Shown here: positions 42,089-52,375 of the stretch, piece by piece
Position numbering within the stretch: position 1 is the first letter of the stretch
How the letters are laid out: each line of letters opens with the position of its first letter
From: UBA4781 sp963674975
GTDB taxonomy: Bacteria > Chloroflexota > Anaerolineae > Anaerolineales > Anaerolineaceae
Direction: 5' to 3'
Assembly (NCBI GenBank): GCA_963674975.1
Contig: OY771913.1
Coordinates: 496,001 to 560,000 of the forward strand
DNA length: 64,000 nucleotides
Position numbers and translations under genes: made by a program
Notes under the pieces: model-generated
The model's input: the letters and a program-made list of their open reading frames with translations, nothing else
Database searches by the model: none
What the model was told of the DNA's origin: nothing

Positions 42089-45000
42089 TTACTCCATCAC
42101 TTCCAGGATAATTGTATCTTTATATGAAAAAACCGTCCTCCAATAAACACCTTCATAGGCAGTGAATTTCTGCAGCCCCTCTTCAGTGTAGCGGATGCGT
42201 TCCAGCTGCCCCACCACAATATATTTCACCTCATATTTATCCAGAAAACTACGGGCGGCTTCCACATCGGTCGTGTTGTAGAATGCTTCCACTTCCGTAA
42301 TGCGGTCTGTGACCCAGTTGGAGGGCAGAATAGTTTTCTGCTGACGCTGATGCCAGTCCCACCCGATCACGGCAGGTAAACCGGTATAGATAGAATAACG
42401 ATTTCCCCACTGATAGAGCGACGCGGTGCCTTCCACGATCACCGGAGAACCCTGGATATTTTCCTGCATCCACAGGATTCCTTGATAATCCTGTTCCAGA
42501 TCCATTTCGATCCCATCCTGCCAGTAGATCGAGGACTGCATATAATCCATGCCATCCAGAGTCAACGGGACGTTATCGGATATGCGGTCGGTGATCTTAT
42601 CCATGCTGGCAGCGATCGGGAAAAGCAGTCCACACCCCACCAGCAGAATACCGCAAATATGCCAGGCTTTCTTCCAATCTGACACAACGGGTTTCCATAA
42701 ACGCGGGAGAAGGTCCACAAAGCTATAGGCAGCGCTAATACCAAGGAAAGTCCAGGCTTGCAGGTAGAATTTGAAAACCGTGTTCATCCTACCCACATCA
42801 CCGGTTAACACAATCACCTCTACCATCAGGATCATGGCAAACCCTGCTAACTGGAAAAGCAGAATGACCCAATCAAACAAAGATGTCCTTTTGTTGATGA
42901 ACAATAAAAACGTCCATACCAGCAGCGGCAGCATAACCAGCGCGATCATCACCCCTTTCGCTAACAGCCAGACCAGCATTCCGAAGAGGACGAATCCCCC
43001 CACCCATAAAAAAGGTTGATTGGAACGCAGTGTTTTGAGATAAGAAATGGGGGTCTCTGCCAGCCAGTCGCGCGTCTTGAGGATCAACCAGGAAATGATG
43101 AAGAACAGGAAGATACCCCAATGCACGATCAGGGAAACCAGCGGTGTATGCGTACCCGTCCAACCCTGAATGCTGGTGTAGCCTGCTCCGTACGCGCTGT
43201 GGTAAGGCTGGAAGAATAGATAGCTCGAACCAGCGAAGAGCAGCAGGGAGATCGTACAGGAAATCACAATTCTCATGATCTGAGAAAACTGCGGGAAGAT
43301 ATCCGGGTAATAGCGCTTCTGCTTGAAATGTTCATAGATGATGGCGATCATTCCGAACAACAAGTACACCGGGTAATCCCAGGTATTGACTGCTGCCAGG
43401 CATCCCACGATCAGCCCGCCGCCCAACAGTACAACCAGCCATTCGTGATCTTTATGCCCGTCATACTTCTTCTGTCTGAAAACGATGGAGAGGGCAAATC
43501 CCAGAGCCATTAGTGTGATCGGATAGGCAAAGAGATGCGCGTGCGGATCGCCATACAAAAAAGTGAAATAAGGGAATTCCGTGATCGCCTCTCCCGGAAT
43601 GGTGCGGCTTGGGATCCAGTACCAATCGCCGGGGTAATAGGCAAATTTCGTGCCTTTCAACCACAGGAAAAGCCCCTTGACCCCCGCGGTAAAGGAAGCG
43701 AAGATACCGCTGCCCGTCTGCAGTCCGGCATTGATCGCGATCTGCTTGAAACCTCCGAAAATCATATTCAGTGTTCCAAGATTGCCAATGATCAAGACAG
43801 CACCCGCAAAGATGATGCCTGCCATGAACGGAGAAAACTTCTTCTTATCCGTTTTATTTTCAAGCCGCTTCGATTGAAAATTCCAACCGATGCCGAAAGC
43901 AGCCGTTCCCACGAACGCAAAGAAAGCCGCCAGAGAAAAGTTGTAAGCAATCGAAGGAATGATTCCCAGCCATTTGGTATAGATGCCTGCAATCAGGGAA
44001 CCGAAATAGTAGTAGTTGATGTACCCACCGGCATACCAGGGATCGTAAGGAGGAAAAACGGTGCTTTTCACGATAGCATTGAAGTAGGCAAAATCCATAG
44101 GCTTTTCCCCACCCTTATATTCATGCCACAGGTCAGGATTTCCCAGCCGGATGAGCGTAAAGAAGATAAAGAAAGCGAGAAAAACCGCTTCTACCTGCAG
44201 GAAATATTGCCGGTTTTCCTTGAATTCCTGCTGAATGGCAGTTCGATCTTTCCAATATAACCAGGCATTGACGCCTAGTACGCCTGTAAATGTCAGACTG
44301 ATCAACCAGCGTTCCGTGGGCACTGATAGAGAACCAAGCAGCCACACTAAAAATGCCAGCAGCAGCATTCCAAACAGGCGGGAGAAAGCATACCCTTTTT
44401 CTTTCAAACCCCTGAAAATCACACGGGTGGTCGGATACACCACCACGCCCAGTAGGAAAAGAACCAGATACCACACCAGAATGCCCACAAATTGATTTTG
44501 ATTTAGAAGTGAATCACGCGAGAATAATACACTCCATGTGCCCCCGCTGGTTTGTATTTCTTCCTGACTCTCGGTCAGGGAGAGATCACCGGGCGTCTCG
44601 CTGGCTGCCGCCGGGGTGAGATACATCGCCTTACTCAAATCCACTTTCCCCAATATCGAGCGCACGGTAGCCATATCAAAAGAGTCGCTCTTCTTGAAAA
44701 TGAGCACCTTGGGATGGTCATAAACCGTAAATGCTTCTTCGGCATACTGGGTATTGATAGTGAGATTCCCGATGACAGGTTCTGATTGGAAGACCTCCAC
44801 CAGTTCAAAGCCCAGTTCCCCGCTGTACATGCCTGGCTGTGCGTCGCGGTAGCAATCCTGCAGATCCTGATCCACCGGGCAGCCAAGCAGCGCGCGGTAA
44901 TACGCCATATTCAGCGGATAACGTTCCGGGATCTGGGTGGTGCTGCCCCACTGCCGGTTGGATGTGATATAGATATAATCCGCTTCTTCCAAAGAAGTGT

Positions 45001-47281
45001 AGAAACGCTCCAGCTTACTTGCGTCATCATCGTAATAAAGTTCCAGATTCAGATCAGAAGAATATACGCCCGTATTTTCATTGAAGGGATCATATCCAAA
45101 CATATACAGCGGCAGCCCATCATCCCATGAACTCTCGTTCAAGCGTTTGCTGCCATAGATCGCTAGATTTCCCACTCCCTGGTCTGTTTCCAGGGTCAAT
45201 GAATAGACTTTCCCCTGCTGAAGTAAGATAGGCTCGTCAAGGGTGATCGTATATTCACTCCCTCGATAATCCTGTTTTTCATTGAATGAAGAAGTCAGTG
45301 TTCCGGTCGCAAGAGCATTCTCCTCTGCATCCATAGATTGGATGCGAACGCGGATCTCTTTTTCCTCTTGGCTTCCTTCCCAATCCAGAACACGGAAAAG
45401 TGTTACACCGGTTAACATTCCCTCCTCGAAAGGAGTGAACTGCACCGTACAGATGCCCATCTGAGAAAGGGAGGGGGCACATTCGAAAATCGTTTCTGTA
45501 AGGCTGTTGGAATCTGCATCATAACCACTGGTTTGAACAAACCCATAGAAGCGCAGCTCGGCAGATTGACCGGATAGCTCTACCTCCACCTGATATTCTT
45601 TATCCTGCTGCACTGTCTGAACAGAGGGAAACATCACCAGTTGAGAATTGATCACATTACTGTCATTCCAATCCACCAGAGAAACCAGGGTGCTCTGTAA
45701 AAGCACCGGTTCTCCGTCGCCGATCACATACAGATTCACAGTAAGCGCCTGGTTTTCAAATTGACCGGAAGTATTCTGGATCTTCGTAAAAAGGAGCGCA
45801 GAGATCGATTGATCCTGTGCGGGAGAGAACGTAAACGTGATGGGATTGGTCAGCGTGAGGTCGATATAGTGAGGATATGACAGCGCCTGGCTGTAATCTT
45901 CATCTATAGCAGCAATTTCCAGATTGATAGGACCTTCCACATTTTTATAGATCCACTCCGTGGCTGCCACACGCGTAACCGGTCGGGTATAGATCTCTGA
46001 AAAGCTGAACGCCCAGGCTGCACTTCCACCCAGCAGCACTGCCAGCAGGCAGCCTGCCAGAATGACCTTGAATATTCTTTTCTCTTTGAGCAGCCAGTCC
46101 ACCGCCTTCACCACCAGCCAGGCAGCACAGATGGCAAGACCCGGGTAAACATACAGCATATAGCGCATGGTCGGATTCCACACCTGACTCTGCCATCCGC
46201 CATACAGCACGATCCAGATCCACAACAAGAAATAAGGCTTCCAATTTCCTTTGATAATCTTCCACCCTATTACCAGCAATCCAATGAGTGCAGGAATACC
46301 GATCGGCAGCCCAAAGCCCCACAGCAGCATATTCTGCCACGCGAAATAGAACGGTCGGCGTGCCCACTGCACGGAGGGAGGATAATTAATATCCCCCGAA
46401 CTGTAGATGGATTGTTCACGCAGGTTGTTCAGCCAGTTCTGGTTAAGGGAAAATCCAAAGAAACCGGGACCCTGAAAAGCATAGGGTTGAAAAATTCGGA
46501 AAGTGAGCAGACACACAAAGGCAGCCACAGCCAGATCGATCAGCGTTTGTGTACGCTTTTGCGGCGACTGCTTCAATTCCGGATAATCGCGTAAAATATC
46601 TGCCAGCGGCAGCAGGAGCACGCAGATCACCGCGTTGATCTTGGAAGCGGCTGCCAACCCGGCGATGAATCCAAAAAACACATGCAGCCAGCGATCCTGT
46701 ACGGCGGCTTTCTTTTCATCCGCAGCTTTCTTATCTTTATATAAAGAAAAGATACAGATCGCCAGATACAGCGCCGCTGCTACAAAAAAGTTGGCAAAGG
46801 TATCAACGGTAAAGAAATGCGATTGCTGGATCGATAAGGTTGCCAATCCATAAAACAGAGCGCTCAACAGGCTGAGGAATGGTTTTTTAAACAGCTTTTC
46901 TGCGATGAAATAGACCAGCAAAACCACACCCAGATCAAATATCGCGGAAAGATATCTGCCTACGATATGAACCTCTGAATATCCAGTTTGCTGGAACCAT
47001 TCAGCCGCATATCGTACCAGAAAGATTGGAAAGGTTCCGTAGACGAAGAAAGTATGCCCCATATTGTTAGGGTTTAAAGTAGAAGTGCTGGTATCGAAAT
47101 ATTCGCTGAGTGAATGGACGGGGTAAATACTGTTTTCTACCATCGTTAAAAAGCGCTCATCCGGATGGAGATGATAGTTCTCATCCCATTTCATGTCCCG
47201 CATGCGTAAAAATCCACTTACGAAAAGGATCAGGACAAGAAGGATTATTTGTACATATTTTGAATGGAACGTCTTCTTCAT
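42089..47281 (-). CDS. Giant fusion: PMT-type GT-C glycosyltransferase + DUF2298
   Basis: 1730 residues. N-terminal GT-C module (about 1-440): first outside loop HPDERF with Asp41-Glu42, the usual catalytic acid pair of GT39 enzymes, and roughly ten membrane helices. Middle (about 440-900): a beta-rich outside region. C-terminal module (about 930-1730): a second multi-helix DUF2298 unit with KPMDFAYFNAI and PPYDPWYAGGYINYYYFGS (about 1075-1095), FLYGDPHAHLFAYPI, and a final IKYIVVGQLERIRY that mirrors the end of the neighbouring 839-residue protein. So two DUF2298 copies lie side by side, one free and one fused. It probably transfers polyprenyl-linked sugars at the outer face; acceptor unknown. 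Confidence 0.85.
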   Translation of the reverse strand: MKKTFHSKYVQIILLVLILFVSGFLRMRDMKWDENYHLHPDERFLTMVENSIYPVHSLSEYFDTSTSTLNPNNMGHTFFVYGTFPIFLVRYAAEWFQQTGYSEVHIVGRYLSAIFDLGVVLLVYFIAEKLFKKPFLSLLSALFYGLATLSIQQSHFFTVDTFANFFVAAALYLAICIFSLYKDKKAADEKKAAVQDRWLHVFFGFIAGLAAASKINAVICVLLLPLADILRDYPELKQSPQKRTQTLIDLAVAAFVCLLTFRIFQPYAFQGPGFFGFSLNQNWLNNLREQSIYSSGDINYPPSVQWARRPFYFAWQNMLLWGFGLPIGIPALIGLLVIGWKIIKGNWKPYFLLWIWIVLYGGWQSQVWNPTMRYMLYVYPGLAICAAWLVVKAVDWLLKEKRIFKVILAGCLLAVLLGGSAAWAFSFSEIYTRPVTRVAATEWIYKNVEGPINLEIAAIDEDYSQALSYPHYIDLTLTNPITFTFSPAQDQSISALLFTKIQNTSGQFENQALTVNLYVIGDGEPVLLQSTLVSLVDWNDSNVINSQLVMFPSVQTVQQDKEYQVEVELSGQSAELRFYGFVQTSGYDADSNSLTETIFECAPSLSQMGICTVQFTPFEEGMLTGVTLFRVLDWEGSQEEKEIRVRIQSMDAEENALATGTLTSSFNEKQDYRGSEYTITLDEPILLQQGKVYSLTLETDQGVGNLAIYGSKRLNESSWDDGLPLYMFGYDPFNENTGVYSSDLNLELYYDDDASKLERFYTSLEEADYIYITSNRQWGSTTQIPERYPLNMAYYRALLGCPVDQDLQDCYRDAQPGMYSGELGFELVEVFQSEPVIGNLTINTQYAEEAFTVYDHPKVLIFKKSDSFDMATVRSILGKVDLSKAMYLTPAAASETPGDLSLTESQEEIQTSGGTWSVLFSRDSLLNQNQFVGILVWYLVLFLLGVVVYPTTRVIFRGLKEKGYAFSRLFGMLLLAFLVWLLGSLSVPTERWLISLTFTGVLGVNAWLYWKDRTAIQQEFKENRQYFLQVEAVFLAFFIFFTLIRLGNPDLWHEYKGGEKPMDFAYFNAIVKSTVFPPYDPWYAGGYINYYYFGSLIAGIYTKWLGIIPSIAYNFSLAAFFAFVGTAAFGIGWNFQSKRLENKTDKKKFSPFMAGIIFAGAVLIIGNLGTLNMIFGGFKQIAINAGLQTGSGIFASFTAGVKGLFLWLKGTKFAYYPGDWYWIPSRTIPGEAITEFPYFTFLYGDPHAHLFAYPITLMALGFALSIVFRQKKYDGHKDHEWLVVLLGGGLIVGCLAAVNTWDYPVYLLFGMIAIIYEHFKQKRYYPDIFPQFSQIMRIVISCTISLLLFAGSSYLFFQPYHSAYGAGYTSIQGWTGTHTPLVSLIVHWGIFLFFIISWLILKTRDWLAETPISYLKTLRSNQPFLWVGGFVLFGMLVWLLAKGVMIALVMLPLLVWTFLLFINKRTSLFDWVILLFQLAGFAMILMVEVIVLTGDVGRMNTVFKFYLQAWTFLGISAAYSFVDLLPRLWKPVVSDWKKAWHICGILLVGCGLLFPIAASMDKITDRISDNVPLTLDGMDYMQSSIYWQDGIEMDLEQDYQGILWMQENIQGSPVIVEGTASLYQWGNRYSIYTGLPAVIGWDWHQRQQKTILPSNWVTDRITEVEAFYNTTDVEAARSFLDKYEVKYIVVGQLERIRYTEEGLQKFTAYEGVYWRTVFSYKDTIILEVME

Positions 47282-47299
47282 AGGATTTCCAGATGATCT

Positions 47300-49366
47300 C
47301 TAATTTTGCACTCGTATTTCAATGAAGTTTTTACCCGGAATATCTGAAACATAAGTATACAGCGTATTGTCAGGGAACAGTCTCTGCAGTAATTCCACCG
47401 TTTCCACATCTTCCGGTTTCAGAATGAAAAGATAGTTTCCGGGTTCCTTTTTGATCGACCCGAAGTCTTCTGACCAGAGGGCATAATCTTTGCGCGGCAG
47501 CCCGGCATTGATACCCACCAGGCGTGTATCTACCCAGTAAGGATACGGCACCACAAAAGCATTATCCACCGCTCCGCCCTCCTGGTAAAAACGATTGATC
47601 TCGGCAGCGATCTCCGAGGTATTCCAGATGTTGAGGTCATACTGCTCGCGGTACTGATTGAAAACCAGATCGTAGTTTTGAATTCCACTGATGACCACAA
47701 AGATCAGACTCAAGACGATGATACAGCTTTTTTTAAGCTTGCTCGTATTTTCACCCAGAAATATCTGCGCCATCTGCACCCACCCGTAGCCAGCCAGAAC
47801 AAATGCCATTATATAAGCACCCCCGGTTCGATTCAGGCAGGGATTTTCATCGGGGAAAACAAGCGAAAGGATGGAAGGCATCAGTAATAGAGGAATTGAG
47901 ACCAGTATTGCAGCTGCCAGCCAGTTCTTTTTTCTGACAACCTGCCATAACGCGAAGAATGTTCCTATGAAGTAGAAAGCTGCACTGACCAAATCCAGCG
48001 CCGGTCGATGGGTTACTGAATGCACCCATACCACACCGTTATCATTGAAGAACATAGTGACCGCGTTCCAGAAATTGCTCAAGAAGATAAGCAGCGGATT
48101 GCCGGTATAATCCTGCTCGATCGGGAACAGCCGTGTTGATGCTCGATAGCTGAACATTTCAGGATTTTCTATTAAATAGCGGAAAAGCGGTAGAAAAACC
48201 AGAAAGGCGGTCAATGCTACCAGCAGGAACATCCACCATAGATGGCTTTTTTCCTGTTTTGTTTTTAATCTAAAAGAATAAATGAGGAACGCTGCGGTTA
48301 CCACAATGGGGAGAAAACGCGCCGAGCTGTAACCGTAAAGTCCCAATCCCAGCATCAATCCGGTCAGCAGAAAATCATTACGCTGCCGGGTGCGCAGTGC
48401 ACGGATGAGAAAATAAAAAACCGCCGCCGTAAACAAAGGATAAAAAGCATAACGCAGTGCTACACGCGAGATCACATTGGGCCAGTAGCCGATCCCTGCC
48501 AATACAAGCGCAGCCAGTCCGGTCCACTTACCTCCCAGTTCTTTTCCAATTAAATAAATAAAAGGCAGTGTCAGCAGTCCTGCCAGCACAGTCCCTATCT
48601 TCAGACTTAAAAAAGAGATCCCAGTGTTGAAAATCTTGATGATCGCCGCGGTCAGATAGAACTGCAGCGGTTCCCTGCCGGTATTGCGTACAAAGAAGAT
48701 CGAGGTATCCCCATCCAGCACATCGGCTACATCCAGCAGTTTTTCTGCATGGTCGCTGAACATTTCAGAGGGAACCCCTTGAAGATCATAGACGCGGAAG
48801 AAAATGCTTATCAGAACTCCCCCAATAATCAGAAGAATGAAAAGGTCGGGCTTCTTTCGATTTGAATGGGGTCCCTCCTGCTTTTCCCAGAATGCCAGGA
48901 TAAACAGCACCAATCCGATCACCCATAAGGTCACATTGAATAGAGTGAATTGATTATCCTGAAAGAACCAAAAAGCGGCTGCAAGGAAGATGGTAGCCGG
49001 AAAAAGGTACTGCATACGCACATCCTGCGATACCAGCCATGCTTTTTCTTTTATCTTTCCTGCCTGATAATTCACACGATTACCAAAGAAGAAAGATAGT
49101 AGAACAATTCCTGCTGTCCCATAACAAACAATGCCGGTATTGGTATTGCGGTGTGCCGGTTCCAGAAAATATTGCCCCATCAATGCGAAAGCCAGGGCAA
49201 TGAAAGGTAAAAAAGGAAATTGATATTTTTCTTTTTTCTTTACTGGTTTATCTTCAGAGAGCAGCTCTTCTTTTTCAGGTTCGCGAAGATATTCACGATA
49301 CCTGTCTGGTTGAAAATCGATCAGGGATTTCAGGTAGTCCAGTAAACTGGGTTCTTTCTCGGGCAT
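47300..49366 (-). CDS. GT39-type membrane glycosyltransferase
   Basis: 688 residues. A charged cytoplasmic N-terminus (about 1-50), then about 13 membrane helices and a C-terminal outside domain (about 590-688). The outside loop after a mid-protein helix holds VPSEMFSDHAEKLLDV, matching the acidic motif loop of PMT/ArnT-like GT-C enzymes, and RNTGREPLQFYLTA follows as in that family. Expected to use a polyprenyl-phosphate sugar donor such as dolichyl- or decaprenyl-phosphate mannose. It begins directly after the methyltransferase gene (adjacent stop and start) and precedes the 1730-residue gene by 18 nt. Confidence 0.82.
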   Translation of the reverse strand: MPEKEPSLLDYLKSLIDFQPDRYREYLREPEKEELLSEDKPVKKKEKYQFPFLPFIALAFALMGQYFLEPAHRNTNTGIVCYGTAGIVLLSFFFGNRVNYQAGKIKEKAWLVSQDVRMQYLFPATIFLAAAFWFFQDNQFTLFNVTLWVIGLVLFILAFWEKQEGPHSNRKKPDLFILLIIGGVLISIFFRVYDLQGVPSEMFSDHAEKLLDVADVLDGDTSIFFVRNTGREPLQFYLTAAIIKIFNTGISFLSLKIGTVLAGLLTLPFIYLIGKELGGKWTGLAALVLAGIGYWPNVISRVALRYAFYPLFTAAVFYFLIRALRTRQRNDFLLTGLMLGLGLYGYSSARFLPIVVTAAFLIYSFRLKTKQEKSHLWWMFLLVALTAFLVFLPLFRYLIENPEMFSYRASTRLFPIEQDYTGNPLLIFLSNFWNAVTMFFNDNGVVWVHSVTHRPALDLVSAAFYFIGTFFALWQVVRKKNWLAAAILVSIPLLLMPSILSLVFPDENPCLNRTGGAYIMAFVLAGYGWVQMAQIFLGENTSKLKKSCIIVLSLIFVVISGIQNYDLVFNQYREQYDLNIWNTSEIAAEINRFYQEGGAVDNAFVVPYPYWVDTRLVGINAGLPRKDYALWSEDFGSIKKEPGNYLFILKPEDVETVELLQRLFPDNTLYTYVSDIPGKNFIEIRVQN

Positions 49367-50188
49367 TTAATCCTTTCTGGTTATATAGAAAGTATAACTG
49401 CCTTCAGGATGAACGGGATCCTTGTCGTACTGTTTTCGCAATCTTTTTTCCGGAATGAAAGGATTTCCATGAAAAGGAAATAGGATCCACCTGCCAAAAA
49501 CCTTTTTATTGATCAATGAGGGCAGTCCCAAATAATGGCCCCATTCGAGGGTATGCAGATTATGCGGTGAAAAGTAGTTCCACCATTTTTCGATCGTGAA
49601 ACCGCTTCTTTCCAGGCGCTTCTGCCATACCGTGTAGGGATCTGCGTGGTGGTGGCGGGAAATGGTGTTGAAGAACTTTCGATAAGCGTTGGCGAGAGAA
49701 TGCAGTCCAACTGCATCCAGCCCATTGCTAATTGATAGATTCTTCAACAAATTGTCATTGGGTACACAAAATACAAAAAGTCCGCCCGGTTTCAACACCC
49801 GCCGTATTTCAGGGATCACCACATCCAGGTCAGGGATATGCTCCAGAACCGAGTTGCTGATAACGGTGGAAAAAGATCCATCGGCAAAGGGGATGAATGC
49901 ACCTTCTGCTTGCAGAATGTTATCGTAGGCTTTCCGGTTCGCCGGCTCGCACAGGCTTTGCAGGGATGGGTCAAAACCAACCGTGATCTTTTCTGCAAAG
50001 GTGATCTCGGCAAAGATGCCGTCACCGCAACCCACATCCAGAACCGGTTCTTTCAGGGATATATCTTCATAGAAACGGCTTTCCACCGCCCGCAGGAATG
50101 ACCTGAAATACGGCAGCCGTTTTAGATTTTCCCAGAGAAAATCCTTTTTCTCAATCGCTGTTTGTTCTGCTTTCATCCTTGATCTCAT
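49367..50188 (-). CDS. Class I SAM-dependent methyltransferase
   Basis: 273 residues. Motif I VLDVGCGDGIFAE (about 49-61), motif II region VGFDPSLQSL, and SNSVLEHIPDLDVVIPEI plus LKPGGLFVFCVP place it in the Methyltransf_11 group. The C-terminal part (about 170-273) is specific and may bind the acceptor. In this glycan cluster it could methylate a sugar or a polyprenyl-linked intermediate, an inference. It overlaps the end of the GT4 gene by 38 nt; an ATG at 50176 is an alternative start. Confidence 0.88.
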   Translation of the reverse strand: MRSRMKAEQTAIEKKDFLWENLKRLPYFRSFLRAVESRFYEDISLKEPVLDVGCGDGIFAEITFAEKITVGFDPSLQSLCEPANRKAYDNILQAEGAFIPFADGSFSTVISNSVLEHIPDLDVVIPEIRRVLKPGGLFVFCVPNDNLLKNLSISNGLDAVGLHSLANAYRKFFNTISRHHHADPYTVWQKRLERSGFTIEKWWNYFSPHNLHTLEWGHYLGLPSLINKKVFGRWILFPFHGNPFIPEKRLRKQYDKDPVHPEGSYTFYITRKD

Positions 50189-51338
50189 CCATTATCTCAG
50201 CAAAGAGAATTTCATACTGTCTGGCAATTTCATCAGGAGTATACATCGCCTTGATCTTTTTGCTATCCGCTTTATACTGTCCGGGATCTCTGGCAATGGC
50301 GATGATCGCATCCGCCAATCCATGGGCATCGCCAATCTCTACAACCTTCCCCATATTATGGCATTGAGGGGGTTGGCGTACTCCCGGCAGATTGGAGGCA
50401 ATGCTCGGTTTTCCATTCAGCATGGCTTCGATCTGCACCAATCCAAATGCCTCGGTGGAATTCAGGCTGGGAATAACCAGCATATCGATATTGGGATAAA
50501 AGACAGCCATCTGTTCCGGTGTGAGGGAACCCATGAATTTCCAGGCGCCTTCCTGGATCAGTTTCTGAATGGTGGGCTCCAGTCGTTTGAAATATGCCTC
50601 TTCGCCCATGATATGTTCATAGGGTCCGGCAAACCACACCTCTGCCTGCGGGAAAACTTCCCGCACCTGCGGCATCGCATTCAAGAGAATTTCTACGCCC
50701 TTTTCAGAAGCAAAACGAGCTGCCATGCCAATGATCGGATGTTTGTCAGAGGGATTGTTCTTCTTTTTAAATTTCTTGATCTCAAGATCCGCTGCTGCCG
50801 GCAGTTCTACCGGCGGGGAAATGATGCGCAGCTTTTTATGAAATCGACGTAAATAAGGAGAATGATCTGCATAGTCCTGAGTATAGGTAATGATGCGATC
50901 ACTGAATAAGGCAGCCAGATTGTTCATCATATGCACACCCTGGTTGGCTAACCAGCTCAAGATGCCCCACGGCATGCGCAGATCGCAGTGATAAGTAAGT
51001 ACGGTAGGTTTCTTCCAGATTTTCCCTCGTAACGCGATCCCGGCTGCATCGATCTGGGGTAAATGGAGTTGAATGACGTCATGCTCTTTCACTAATTTCG
51101 TCGCCATTCGCCCAAGAGAAGGCATCACCACTCCCTTGCTGATCCTGACCAGCACCGGCAGGCGGATGACATGCACCCCTTCCATCCACTCTTCGCGTGC
51201 CAGATTCTTATCAAACTGGGAAGTCAATACCGTTACCTGATGCCCGCGTTTTGCCAGCGCTTTTGCCAGTCGTTCGGCATAGATGGTCAGACCACTGGTA
51301 TGTGGTCGATAGTAGGTAAGCTCAATTAATATCTTCAT
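50151..51338 (-). CDS. Glycosyltransferase family 4
   Basis: 395 residues, GT-B fold. Start MKILIELTYYRPHTSGLTIY is the standard GT4 N-terminus with its Gly loop; the C-terminal donor half shows IGMAARFASEKGVEILLNA, then the E-x7-E-like motif STEAFGLVQIEAMLNGKPSIAS, which holds the nucleotide sugar. It retains sugar stereochemistry and acts at the inner face of the membrane. The frame opens at a TTG (51347) that overlaps the epimerase stop, but the ATG at 51338, 5 nt after that stop, fits the family start. It sits between the epimerase and the methyltransferase. Confidence 0.92.
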   Translation of the reverse strand: MKILIELTYYRPHTSGLTIYAERLAKALAKRGHQVTVLTSQFDKNLAREEWMEGVHVIRLPVLVRISKGVVMPSLGRMATKLVKEHDVIQLHLPQIDAAGIALRGKIWKKPTVLTYHCDLRMPWGILSWLANQGVHMMNNLAALFSDRIITYTQDYADHSPYLRRFHKKLRIISPPVELPAAADLEIKKFKKKNNPSDKHPIIGMAARFASEKGVEILLNAMPQVREVFPQAEVWFAGPYEHIMGEEAYFKRLEPTIQKLIQEGAWKFMGSLTPEQMAVFYPNIDMLVIPSLNSTEAFGLVQIEAMLNGKPSIASNLPGVRQPPQCHNMGKVVEIGDAHGLADAIIAIARDPGQYKADSKKIKAMYTPDEIARQYEILFAEIMDEIKDESRTNSD

Positions 51339-51343
51339 GCCGG

Positions 51344-52366
51344 TCAATCAGATGGGATGCTCTCAACCCATTCTACCAATCTGGAGATTCCTTCATCAAC
51401 ACCAACTTTGGGCTGCCATTGTAGAATGTCCTTCGCCTTGCTGATATCCGAAACATAGATCTTTTGATCACCCGGACGCCAGGTGGATATTTCGGTAGGT
51501 ATCTTCTTTCCCAGTTTCTTTTCCAAAATGGGGGCAAATTCCTTCCAAACAGAAATGGTGTTGGCTGGTCCACCTCCCACATTGAATACTTCACCTGCTG
51601 CCTGATCGATATTGGCAACAGCAGCATCATAAGCGTTCAATAGATCTTCCACAAAAAGCACATCGCGCACCTGTTTTCCATCTCCATAGATGGTAATGGG
51701 CTTGTTCTGAACGGCTGCGATCACAAACCAGGCTAACCAGCCCTGATCTTCAATACCAAACTGACGTGTTCCGTAAATGCAGCTCTGGCGGAATACCACC
51801 GACCGGATCCCATACATACGCTGGTAATCACGCACATACTGGTCGCCGCAGCCCTTTGAACAGCCATAGGGTGAATGAAAATCCAGAGGATAAAGCTCAC
51901 TGATGCCTTTTGGAAAATCCACATAAGCATAACGGGTGGGTTCTTCCTTTACAAGCACATTTTCCATACCACCATATACCTTGTTGGTGGAAGCATACAG
52001 CACGATGGGTTTTTCATTTATTTTTCGTGCAGCTTCCAGTGTATTGAACGTACCCAGCCCATTGATCTCGAAATCTTCGCGCGGATCGGTCACCGAAGTG
52101 GTAACCGCTACCTGTGCCGCCAGATGAACAATAACCTGTTTTCCGGATACAGCTTCTTCAATGGCTTCCCTGTCACGCACATCTCCCTGGATGAACTGAA
52201 AGGCATTCTTGCCGTGCTGCATATACAGCCATTCCAAATTTTTCTCCGTACCTTCTCTTGAAAGATTATCGAAGATGGTCACATCTTCTCCTCTTTCCAG
52301 CAGTCGATGGGCGTAATTCGATCCAATGAATCCTGCCCCACCGGTGATCAAGTATTGATAAGCCAT
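51344..52366 (-). CDS. NAD-dependent sugar epimerase, CDP-paratose 2-epimerase (TyvE)-like
   Basis: 340-residue extended short-chain dehydrogenase. TGGAGFIGS at 8-16 binds NAD, DNLSREGTEKNLEWL follows, and the active site carries STNKVYGG and YGCSKG (Tyr-x3-Lys). The segment FRQSCIYGTRQFGIEDQGW is especially like CDP-tyvelose (paratose) 2-epimerases, which make rare 3,6-dideoxy sugars. No other CDP-dideoxysugar genes are here, so the actual nucleotide sugar is uncertain. It is part of the glycan cluster, 9 nt after the AglD-like gene. Confidence 0.88.
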   Translation of the reverse strand: MAYQYLITGGAGFIGSNYAHRLLERGEDVTIFDNLSREGTEKNLEWLYMQHGKNAFQFIQGDVRDREAIEEAVSGKQVIVHLAAQVAVTTSVTDPREDFEINGLGTFNTLEAARKINEKPIVLYASTNKVYGGMENVLVKEEPTRYAYVDFPKGISELYPLDFHSPYGCSKGCGDQYVRDYQRMYGIRSVVFRQSCIYGTRQFGIEDQGWLAWFVIAAVQNKPITIYGDGKQVRDVLFVEDLLNAYDAAVANIDQAAGEVFNVGGGPANTISVWKEFAPILEKKLGKKIPTEISTWRPGDQKIYVSDISKAKDILQWQPKVGVDEGISRLVEWVESIPSD

Positions 52367-52375
52367 CGTTCCTTA

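Noticed and set aside
43535..44260. 241-codon plus-strand open frame opposite the 1730-residue gene
   Set aside because: Highly charged, low-quality sequence antisense to membrane helices; no support.
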